From contig PLXL01000257.1 in the NCBI GenBank assembly GCA_003153215.1, positions 429 to 6,857 of the forward strand: a stretch of 6,429 nucleotides of DNA, given 5' to 3'. The position numbers and the translations under genes were made by a program. Source of the stretch: Candidatus Dormiibacterota bacterium. Lineage in GTDB: Bacteria > Chloroflexota > Dormibacteria > Aeolococcales > Aeolococcaceae. Shown in pieces: positions 1 through 6,059 of this stretch. A model generated the notes under the pieces. The model was not told the origin of the DNA. It did not search any database and saw nothing but the letters and a program-made list of their open reading frames with translations. The first letter of the stretch is position 1; each line of letters opens with the position of its first letter.

Positions 1-44
1 CAGTTTGTCCGCCGCTTATCGCCGACCCGACAATCCTCAAAGAT
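1..44. other. junction sequence next to broken istB, possible mobile-element end
   Basis: IstB homology (minus strand) stops abruptly near base 45, just after the residues EDRH. The remaining bases to the window edge match nothing expected of IstB. Read on the minus strand they pass through a TGA at 37-39 and a second stop (TAA) further on. The stretch TTTGTCCGCCGC (plus strand, from base 4) has the look of a transposon end, but no inverted partner is visible in this window. It is therefore either the end of a second element inserted into istB or a deletion junction. This is a weak call. Confidence 0.2.
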
Positions 45-425
45 GTCGGTCCTCGATGACCTCGAGGAGATCTGCCGCCTGGTCGGTGGTGAGCGGCCGC
101 AGGGCAAGGTCGTCGAGGACGAGGACGTCGACCCCGGCCAGCGTCAGCAGGAGACGGGGCCAGCGGCCGTCCAGGCGGGCCAGGGCCAGGTCGAAGAGCA
201 GCCGTGGCACCCGCTGGTAGAGGGCGGTGCGGCCGGCGCGGATCGCCGCCTGAGCCATCGCGCAGGCGAGGAAGGACTTGCCACAGCCAGTCGGCCCCAC
301 GATCAGGATGTTGTGATGCCCGGTCACCCACTGGGCGGTGGCGAGGCTCAGGACCTGGGAGCGGTCCAGCCCGCGGGGGTGGCGGAAGTCGATGTCCTCG
401 ACGGCGCCGGCGCCCCGAGGGTCCG
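37..425 (-). pseudogene. istB: IS21-family helper ATPase IstB, internal fragment
   Basis: IstB is the AAA+ ATPase that assists the IS21 transposase IstA in target capture. The minus strand encodes the central ATPase core. It opens with the typical EDIDFRHPRGLDR segment (about 385-410). A Walker A motif GPTGCGKS follows (codons at 274-297), then YQRVPRLLFDLALA, and then a Walker B motif ending VLVLDD (about 100-129). Family members are about 240-260 residues. Here only about 125-130 remain: the N-terminal region (about 80-90 residues) is not recognisable upstream of base 425, and the last 60 or so, including the usual TSQLP and WH region, are replaced by a stop at 37-39. No istA is present. 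The open frame continues to base 993, but that part is antisense to the GH94 gene and is not IstB. This is a dead remnant, so no activity is expected. Family assignment is secure; exact ends are approximate. Confidence 0.85.
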
Positions 426-565
426 CTGGTCGCGACCGTGAAGATCTACAATGGCCCGTCACTAGGGCATAGCGCTGGTGGCTCTCGGCAGCGCCCTCAA
501 TGACCGCGCGAGGGTGGAGTGCTCCTGTGGTGACCCGATCGTTTAGGCGACGTAGCCGCTGCCCC

Positions 566-570
566 AGGAG
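566..570 (+). promoter_or_regulatory. ribosome binding site for the GH94 gene
   Basis: AGGAG lies 3 bases before the ATG at 574, which is shorter than the usual 5-9 bases. An in-frame TAG at 553-555 means the start cannot lie further upstream. The next in-frame alternative is GTG at 616, preceded directly by GAAGAG. Recognisable homology begins only near residue 41, so either start leaves the folded domains complete. Confidence 0.5.
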
Positions 571-573
571 CCG

Positions 574-3500
574 ATGCCGTCCGGTGGGCTCCTGGGCGGC
601 CTGCGTGCTGAAGAGGTGAAGAGCGCCGCCGACCCAGGTGATCTGGTGCCGCTGGTCCCTCGTCACTTCTCCTCGCCCCACGATGCCGTTCCGCGGACCC
701 ACCTGCTTTCGAACGGACGGTATGCGGTCATGGTGACGGCCGCGGGATCCGGCTACAGTCGCTGGCGCGACCTGGCGGTGACCCGCTGGCGCGAGGACGT
801 GACTCGCGACTTGTGGGGCAGCTATCTCTTCCTGCGCGACGTGTACAGCGGCGCGGTGTGGTCGGCAGGCCACCAGCCCAGTGGCACGGAAGCAGACAGC
901 TACGAGGTCACCTACTCGGAGGATCACGCGGAGTTCTCCCGTCGCGACGGATCGATCGCGACCCGCATGACCGTCGTCGTGTCGGCTGAGCACGATGCGG
1001 AGGTCCGCCGCGTGTCACTGACCAATCTCGGCTCCCACGGTCGCGAGATCGAACTGACGTCATACGCGGAGATCGCTCTCGCAGCGCCGGCGGCCGATGC
1101 CGCTCACCCAGCATTCCAGAAGCTGTTCGTGCAGACCGAATTCGTCCCCGAGCTCGGCGCCCTCCTGGCGACCCGCCGTCCCCGCTCCGGCGACGAGCAG
1201 CCGATCTGGGCCACACATGTCGCGGCGGTCGAAGGGCAGACCGGCGAGGCCATCCAGTACGAAACGGATCGCGCCCGGTTCCTGGGTCGGGGCCGGTCCG
1301 TCCGCTCACCGGTCCTGGTCATCGAGGGACGCCCACTCTCCAACACGGTCGGCGCGGTGCTGGATCCGATCTTCAGCCTCCGGTACCGGATCACGCTCGC
1401 CCCGGGCGCGACCGCCCACGCAGTCTTCTCGACGGTCGTCGCCGAGTCGCGGGAGCAGGTGTTGGACCTGGCGAACAAGTACCGTCAGCCGGGCACATTC
1501 GAACGAGTGGCGACCTCGGCCGCAACGCAGGCCCAGGTCCAGCTCCGGAACCTGGGGATTGAGGCCGACGAGGCCCACCTCTTCCAGCGCCTCGCCAACC
1601 GGGTCCTCTACTCCGATCCGTCGCTGCGCCCGCCGGCGGACTTGCTGGCCCGCAACGAGCGCGGAGCACCCGGCCTCTGGGCGCACGGCATCCTGGGCGG
1701 CCTGCCCATCATCTTGGTGCGGGTCGCCGAAGCCCAGGACCTCGAGATCGTCCGGCAGCTGCTTCGCGCGCATGAGTACTGGCGGCTGAAGCTTCTCGAC
1801 GTTGACCTTGTGATCCTCCAGGAGCATGGCGTCACCCCCGGTAAGGACCTCCACGATTTGCTCGAAACCCTCGTGCGGACGAGCTACTCGATCCCGGACC
1901 ACGAGGGCCATCCGGACCACGGCAGGGTGTACATGCTGCGCGGGGACCGGCTCTCCACCGAAGACCGCACCCTCCTCCAGACGGCCGCCCGGGCGGTGCT
2001 GCTGAGCCGCCGGGGCAGTCTTGCCGATCAGGTCAACCGCCTGGAGCGTCCGGGGAGGATCGCTCCACCCGCGACGCCCTCCGGTTCGAGACCATCAGGT
2101 AACCAGGTGGCCGCCCCGCTTCCGGATCTGGAGTTCTTCAACGGGCTCGGTGGCTTTGCCGATGGCGGGCGTGAGTACGTCACCATCCTCGGCCCAGGGC
2201 AATCCACCCCCGCGCCCTGGTTGAACGTGATCGCCAATGCGTCATTCGGGTTCCAGGTCTCCGAGTCTGGTTCGGGTTACACCTGGTCGGGGAACAGCCG
2301 AGAGAACCAGCTCACCCCATGGTCCAACGACCCCGTCAGCGACCCGGCGAGCGAGGCGATCTACGTCCGGGATGACGACAGCGGCGAGCTGTGGGGTCCG
2401 GCGGCCCAGCCGACCCGCTGCGAGGACTCGACGTACGTCGTCCGCCATGGGCCCGGATACAGCCGGTTCGAGCACCTGCACGACGGCATCGACCTCGACC
2501 TGGTTCAGTTGGTCCCGCTCGATGATCCTCTGAAGGTTTCGCTATTGACCATCGTGAACCGATCCGGGCGCTCCAGGCGCCTCTCCGTGACCGCCTATGC
2601 CGAATGGGCCCTGGGCACCTCGCGCGAGACCAGCGCCCCTTGGATCGTCACGGCACTGGAGCCTGAGACCCAGGCGCTCCTCGTGCGCAACCCGTGGAAT
2701 AGCCAATTCGCCGGCCGGGTCGCCTTCCTCGACCTAGGCGGGCGGCAGACGGCGTGGACGGCTGACCGGACCGAATTCCTCGGGCGCAATGGCGGTCCGG
2801 AGCGACCCGCCGGCCTGGACCGCGGACACCGGCTGCAGGGTGCCGCAGGGGCCGGCATGGATCCTTGCGCGGCCTTGCAGACCAGCTTCGAGCTCGCCGA
2901 CGGAGCGGGGACCCAGGTCCTCGTACTGCTCGGCGAGGCGGACGAGGCCTCCTCGGCGGCCGACCTCATCCGGCGTGGGCGAGCGGCCGACCCCGAGGCC
3001 ATGCTGCGCGCCGTGGCGAGCTTCTGGGACGATGCCCAGGGCACCATCCAGGTACGGACACCCGACCGCTCGATGGACATCATGCTCAACCGCTGGCTCA
3101 TCTACCAGACGCTCGCGTGCCGGCTGTGGGCGAGGACGGCGTTCTATCAGGCGGGCGGTGCCTTCGGGTTCCGCGACCAGCTCCAGGACGTCATCGCTCT
3201 GGTGACCGCGAAGCGCGAGCTCGCCCGGGAACACCTCCTGAGGGCCGCGGCCCATCAGTTCGCCGAGGGAGACGTCCAGCACTGGTGGCATCCGCCGTCG
3301 GGTCGAGGCCCCCGAACCCGGATCTCCGACGATCGCCTCTGGCTGCCGTACGTGGTCGATCGCTACCTCGCGGTCACGGGCGACACGGCGGTTCTCGACG
3401 AGACCATCCCATACCTCTCGGGACAGGCACTACAGCCCGACCAGACGGACGCCTACTTCCAGCCGGAACGCTCACCGGAGTCGGCTTCGCTGTTCGACCA

Positions 3501-4563
3501 CTGTGCGGCGGCGCTTGACCGGAGCCTCGCGACCGGTGCTCACGGGCTGCCCCTCATCGGGTCGGGCGACTGGAACGACGGGATGAACCGAGTGGGTCCT
3601 CAGGGGCGGGGCGAGAGCGTCTGGCTGGGCTGGTTCCTGCACACGGTCCTGGCCGCCTTCGCTCCGATCGCGGAGGCTCGCGGTGAGCGTCCTCGCGCGG
3701 AGCGCTGGCGACTTCACATGAAGGCGCTGAGGCTGGCGCTCGAGCGCGACGGCTGGGACGGCGAATGGTACCGCCGAGCCTTCTTCGACGATGGCACCCC
3801 GATCGGCTCGGCCATCAACACTGAGTGTCGGATCGACTCAATCGCCCAGTCGTGGAGCGTCCTGTCAGGAGTTGCCGATGCTCCTCGCGCGGGGCGGGCG
3901 ATGGCCAAGATGGACGAGTACCTCGTTCGACGCGGTGACCGTCTGGTCCTGCTGTTCGCCCCGCCGTTCGACCATTCCGACGTCGATCCCGGCTACATCA
4001 AGGGGTATCTGCCGGGCATCCGGGAAAACGGTGGCCAGTACACCCACGGAGCCATCTGGTCGGTGCTCGCCTTCGCCGCGCTGGGCGACGGCGACAAGGC
4101 GGGCGAGCTGTTCTCCATACTGAACCCGATCACCCATGCCAGCACCCGGTCCCGGGTCGATCGCTACAAGGTGGAGCCGTACGTCATGGCGGCTGACGTC
4201 TACACCCAACCGCCGCACATCGGCCGCGGTGGATGGACCTGGTACACCGGGTCGGCAAGCTGGATGTACCAGGCCGGCGTCGAGTGGATCCTGGGATTCC
4301 GTTTGCGCGGGAAGACGCTCCTGCTGGATCCCTGCATCCCCCACGGGTGGCCGGGCTATGAGATCAACTTCCGCTATCACTCCGCCAGGTACGAGATCGT
4401 CGTGGAGAACCCACAGGGAGTCAGTCGCGGCGTGGCAGCGTCCGAGCTAGACGGGCAGGAGTTGCCGGACGGCATCGCCGCGATCCCGCTCGCCGACGAC
4501 GGCATCACGCACCAAGTCCGGGTCGTCCTCGGCCAGGTGCCCTTTCCCCCCCCAAGGTGTTAG
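574..4563 (+). CDS. GH94 phosphorylase-like protein, equivalent to the C-terminal region of cyclic beta-1,2-glucan synthase
   Basis: The 1329-residue protein has two copies of the GH94 N-terminal beta-sandwich. Copy 1 (about 40-320) starts THLLSNGRY; copy 2 (about 518-790) carries PWLNVIANASFGF. They share GSGY, SG-x-x-W, a QP pair and a YAE motif (Y164, Y675). A helical linker (about 320-510) joins them. The (alpha/alpha)6 catalytic domain (about 830-1250) contains FRDQLQD (R867, D868), HWWH (903-906), RISDD (916-920), DWNDGMN (999-1005), GGQYTHGAIW (H1158) and RGGWTWYTGS (1218-1227). By motif match to cellobiose and chitobiose phosphorylases, D1002 is the catalytic acid and H1158 a phosphate ligand. 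Known: GH94 enzymes are inverting phosphorylases, and this region in the synthase trims linear beta-1,2-glucan to glucose 1-phosphate. The synthase is about 2800 residues; GT84, GH189 and membrane segments are absent here. No signal peptide is seen, so it is probably cytoplasmic. Inferred substrate: beta-1,2-glucan. A stand-alone 1,2-beta-oligoglucan phosphorylase role is possible. Confidence 0.9.
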   Translation: MPSGGLLGGLRAEEVKSAADPGDLVPLVPRHFSSPHDAVPRTHLLSNGRYAVMVTAAGSGYSRWRDLAVTRWREDVTRDLWGSYLFLRDVYSGAVWSAGHQPSGTEADSYEVTYSEDHAEFSRRDGSIATRMTVVVSAEHDAEVRRVSLTNLGSHGREIELTSYAEIALAAPAADAAHPAFQKLFVQTEFVPELGALLATRRPRSGDEQPIWATHVAAVEGQTGEAIQYETDRARFLGRGRSVRSPVLVIEGRPLSNTVGAVLDPIFSLRYRITLAPGATAHAVFSTVVAESREQVLDLANKYRQPGTFERVATSAATQAQVQLRNLGIEADEAHLFQRLANRVLYSDPSLRPPADLLARNERGAPGLWAHGILGGLPIILVRVAEAQDLEIVRQLLRAHEYWRLKLLDVDLVILQEHGVTPGKDLHDLLETLVRTSYSIPDHEGHPDHGRVYMLRGDRLSTEDRTLLQTAARAVLLSRRGSLADQVNRLERPGRIAPPATPSGSRPSGNQVAAPLPDLEFFNGLGGFADGGREYVTILGPGQSTPAPWLNVIANASFGFQVSESGSGYTWSGNSRENQLTPWSNDPVSDPASEAIYVRDDDSGELWGPAAQPTRCEDSTYVVRHGPGYSRFEHLHDGIDLDLVQLVPLDDPLKVSLLTIVNRSGRSRRLSVTAYAEWALGTSRETSAPWIVTALEPETQALLVRNPWNSQFAGRVAFLDLGGRQTAWTADRTEFLGRNGGPERPAGLDRGHRLQGAAGAGMDPCAALQTSFELADGAGTQVLVLLGEADEASSAADLIRRGRAADPEAMLRAVASFWDDAQGTIQVRTPDRSMDIMLNRWLIYQTLACRLWARTAFYQAGGAFGFRDQLQDVIALVTAKRELAREHLLRAAAHQFAEGDVQHWWHPPSGRGPRTRISDDRLWLPYVVDRYLAVTGDTAVLDETIPYLSGQALQPDQTDAYFQPERSPESASLFDHCAAALDRSLATGAHGLPLIGSGDWNDGMNRVGPQGRGESVWLGWFLHTVLAAFAPIAEARGERPRAERWRLHMKALRLALERDGWDGEWYRRAFFDDGTPIGSAINTECRIDSIAQSWSVLSGVADAPRAGRAMAKMDEYLVRRGDRLVLLFAPPFDHSDVDPGYIKGYLPGIRENGGQYTHGAIWSVLAFAALGDGDKAGELFSILNPITHASTRSRVDRYKVEPYVMAADVYTQPPHIGRGGWTWYTGSASWMYQAGVEWILGFRLRGKTLLLDPCIPHGWPGYEINFRYHSARYEIVVENPQGVSRGVAASELDGQELPDGIAAIPLADDGITHQVRVVLGQVPFPPPRC
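4546..4554 (+). other. C8 homopolymer and possible slippery site at the end of the GH94 gene
   Basis: Eight consecutive C (4546-4553) followed by A lie three codons before the GH94 stop. In the gene's frame this reads CCC CCC CCA, so C_CCC_CCA fits the X_XXY_YYZ pattern for -1 slippage. After such a slip, or if the true run has nine C, the frame (codons from 4554) stays open through the whole intergenic gap. It ends at TGA 4698-4700, which overlaps the ATG of the GH15 gene as ATGA. The conserved GH94 fold ends before the tract, so the shift changes only the tail. It could equally be a sequencing error or chance. Confidence 0.3.
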
Positions 4564-4576
4564 GGGCGCGGGTCAC

Positions 4577-4592
4577 GGGCGGAAGGCCGCCC
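4577..4592 (+). terminator. GC-rich hairpin after the GH94 stop codon
   Basis: The sequence forms a perfect 6-bp stem, GGGCGG with CCGCCC, around an AAGG loop. GCGC at 4566-4569 and 4594-4597 could add an outer stem. A second imperfect stem joins 4607-4613 to 4627-4633 (7 bp with one G-U pair, 13-base loop). Neither is followed by a T run, so a standard intrinsic terminator is not supported. Attenuation, mRNA 3'-end protection, or a downstream stimulator for slippage at the C8 tract are alternatives. Confidence 0.25.
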
Positions 4593-4696
4593 AGCGCGGC
4601 GTCGGCGGTGGGAGCCGCGGCATTGGTCCCGCCTGAGTCGTTCCCCCTTCCCCCGAACACAGGGCTTAACGGCACGGCTCGCAGGTACCTCACGGC

Positions 4697-5791
4697 ATGA
4701 CCGACAGTGGCGCCGCCGCAACCGGGTGGCTCATCGACCGCAGCCTGGAAGCGTTGGCCGCCGGGCAGCACCCGTCGGGCGCACTCATCGCTTCCCCGGA
4801 CTTCCGCCCCTACCACTTCTGTTGGGTACGGGACGGCACATTCTGCGCCTATGCGCTCGACCGCTGGGGTCGCCACCAGGCAGCCGCCAGGTTCTATCGT
4901 TTTGTGGCCAAGGCGATCAACGATTTCATGCGCGGTCAAGGGCTCGAATCTGATGGGTCCACCAACAGCGCCTTTCCTCCGACTCGGTTCACGCTGGAGG
5001 GCCAAGTCGCCGACGACGGGTGGCCAAACTTCCAGCTGGACGGGTATGGCACCTGGCTCTGGGGTCTCAGTGAGCATGCGCGCCTGAGCGGAAGCTCGCG
5101 ACTCTGGGACGAGTTCGCGCAGCCGATCGAGTTCCTGTGCCGGCAGCTGGAGCATCTCTGGCCCCTGCCATGTTTCGATTGCTGGGAAGAGGATGGCGAG
5201 CGAGTCCACACGTCCACGCTGGCTTGTATCGCCACTGGCCTGCACTGCGCCGGGTCCGCTACCAACCGCCTCAGTGCGAGCAGGGCCGCTGAGGCTATTG
5301 ACACCTTTGTGGCCGAGCATGCGGTCCTAGACGGACGCTTGGTCAAGTCGATCGGCCGCAGGAGCATCGATGCGAGCCTCCTTTGGCTGTCCATGCCCTT
5401 CCCTGTCGCCCCCGTCGAGGAGGCTGTTCGCGTCGAAACCGCCGAGGCCGTCCGTTCGGAGCTGGGATACCCCGGCATCTCTCGCTACCAGGGCGACCGT
5501 TACTACGGCGGCGGCTCGTGGCCCCTCCTTACGGCGTGGTACGGTTGGTGCTGTGTCAGCGCTGACCAGTCGGATGACGCGCGCCAGTGCCTAGCATGGA
5601 TCGAAGAGCAGGCCGGTCCGGACGGCAGTCTGCCCGAGCAGGTGGACGGCATTCGCCGCGACCCGTTCGCATACCAGGAATGGGTCCGGCAGGGGGGCCG
5701 TCCTGCCCGACAGCTGCTGTGGTCGCATGCCATGTATCTCGTCCTAGCCGACGAGTTGGGGTGCCATGCTGGGCAGGCGGCCGTTCCCTGA
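4697..5791 (+). CDS. compact GH15 glucoamylase-like glycoside hydrolase
   Basis: The 364-residue protein is an (alpha/alpha)6 barrel of family GH15, whose members are inverting exo-hydrolases releasing glucose from alpha-glucans or trehalose. Visible motifs are WVRDG (R45, D46; the substrate-binding Arg-Asp pair), WPNFQLDGYGTWLW (109-122), FDCWEE (160-165; E164 aligns with the catalytic acid), DASLLWL (from D225), RYQGDRYYGGGSW (263-275), LPEQVDG (E314 aligns with the catalytic base) and LLWSHA (340-345). Most bacterial GH15 proteins are about 600-700 residues with an N-terminal beta-sandwich; that domain is absent here. There is no signal peptide. Eleven cysteines are present, including C159 and C162 as CxxC just before E164. 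The start is fixed between an in-frame TAA at 4667-4669 and the first motif. The only Shine-Dalgarno-like bases are a weak AGG at 4683-4685. It follows the GH94 gene by 133 bases on the same strand, so co-transcription is likely. Family is confident; substrate is unknown. Confidence 0.87.
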   Translation: MTDSGAAATGWLIDRSLEALAAGQHPSGALIASPDFRPYHFCWVRDGTFCAYALDRWGRHQAAARFYRFVAKAINDFMRGQGLESDGSTNSAFPPTRFTLEGQVADDGWPNFQLDGYGTWLWGLSEHARLSGSSRLWDEFAQPIEFLCRQLEHLWPLPCFDCWEEDGERVHTSTLACIATGLHCAGSATNRLSASRAAEAIDTFVAEHAVLDGRLVKSIGRRSIDASLLWLSMPFPVAPVEEAVRVETAEAVRSELGYPGISRYQGDRYYGGGSWPLLTAWYGWCCVSADQSDDARQCLAWIEEQAGPDGSLPEQVDGIRRDPFAYQEWVRQGGRPARQLLWSHAMYLVLADELGCHAGQAAVP

Positions 5792-5801
5792 GCCAGCCGC
5801 C
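5776..5801 (+). terminator. weak inverted repeat spanning the GH15 stop codon
   Basis: GGCGGC (5776-5781) can pair with GCCGCC (5796-5801) around a 14-base loop that contains the TGA stop. There is no following T run. It may contribute to termination but could be chance in GC-rich DNA. Confidence 0.2.
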
Positions 5802-5820
5802 GAAGGACAGTTGCACGAAT

Positions 5821-5895
5821 GGTGACTCCAGGGATGTGGACATCTCCATCGGCGGGTGGTCAGCAAACGTCAGTTGACAGTTGAGTCCAGAGATG
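5821..5895. repeat. imperfect 16-base direct repeat
   Basis: The copy at 5821-5836 and the copy at 5880-5895 share 13 of 16 bases, with the common core TCCAG-x-GATG. The second copy lies inside the spacer of the promoter driving the transposase-like gene. Paired sites of this kind could be transposase or repressor binding sites near an element's left end. No matching far end is present, so this remains tentative. Confidence 0.35.
5871..5884. repeat. tandem heptamer CAGTTGA x2
   Basis: Two perfect head-to-tail copies of CAGTTGA (5871-5877, 5878-5884) overlap the -35 hexamer. A related ACAGTTG also occurs at 5807-5813. A protein bound here would cover the promoter, so autoregulation by the downstream helix-turn-helix protein is conceivable. 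Replication slippage is the simple alternative. Confidence 0.4.
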
Positions 5896-5902
5896 GCATA
5901 AT
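5874..5902 (+). promoter_or_regulatory. sigma70-type promoter, probably giving a leaderless transcript
   Basis: TTGACA (5874-5879, six of six consensus) is separated by exactly 17 bases from CATAAT (5897-5902, five of six consensus TATAAT). Transcription would start about six or seven bases after the -10, at roughly 5908-5909, which coincides with the GTG start at 5908. No Shine-Dalgarno sequence is needed or seen. It stands out in GC-rich surroundings and drives the transposase-like gene. Confidence 0.65.
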
Positions 5903-5907
5903 CGTCG

Positions 5908-6059
5908 GTGTCGTCTCAGCCCGCTGCACACGCAGGGACATCACTCTTCGAGGCAGTCCCGGGTGCGGTGATCAATGATCGGCTGACCTTGCTGCGCAGC
6001 GATGGTCGCTCCGCGGTGATGTACGGTGCCATGCCGCTGCACATATGCGACGAGGGTCC
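5908..6059 (+). pseudogene. N-terminal part of a transposase-like gene, separated from the rest by a frameshift
   Basis: From the GTG at 5908 the frame reads MSSQPAAHAG, then INDRLTLL, then SDGRSAVMYGAMPLHICDEG. The segment of the form DGR-x-(hydrophobic)-x-x-G-x-P-(hydrophobic)-(acidic) is, from memory, what precedes the first helix-turn-helix in a group of large transposases, where it runs straight on into the helices. Here the helices lie in the next frame back (codons starting at 6060). A single missing base between GGT (6055-6057) and CCCC would restore DEG-x-PVAERVAML and give one continuous protein. Beyond about 6060 this frame becomes Arg/Ser/Trp-rich, typical of out-of-frame GC-rich DNA, and stops at 6277-6279. 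The start is supported by the promoter six bases upstream. The gene is probably broken, although a sequencing error in the C run is possible. Confidence 0.5.

Noticed and set aside
487..563. Inverted repeat GGCAGCG / CGCTGCC and a 5-bp CCCTC / GAGGG stem upstream of the GH94 gene
   Set aside because: The arms are short and either far apart or weak, with no T run and no promoter context. This is within chance for GC-rich DNA.
426..573. Promoter for the GH94-GH15 pair
   Set aside because: I looked for spaced -35 and -10 hexamers and found none convincing. The promoter may lie in, or have been lost with, the IS remnant.
426..993. Continuation of the minus-strand istB open frame to give a 318-residue protein
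   Set aside because: IstB similarity ends near 425. The rest is antisense to a well-supported GH94 domain and shows no recognisable family.
1306..3291. Several antisense open frames over the GH94 gene
   Set aside because: They mirror the codon structure of the GH94 coding strand and have no recognisable domains or ribosome binding sites.
4505..5320. Long minus-strand open frame (271 residues) across the intergenic gap
   Set aside because: It is antisense to both enzyme genes, low in complexity and rich in Gly, Pro and Arg. Long antisense frames are expected when third positions are nearly all G or C.
5792..5907. Small gene or RNA between GH15 and the transposase-like gene
   Set aside because: The ATG at 5893 is followed by a stop after two codons. 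No tRNA fold or other RNA signature is visible.
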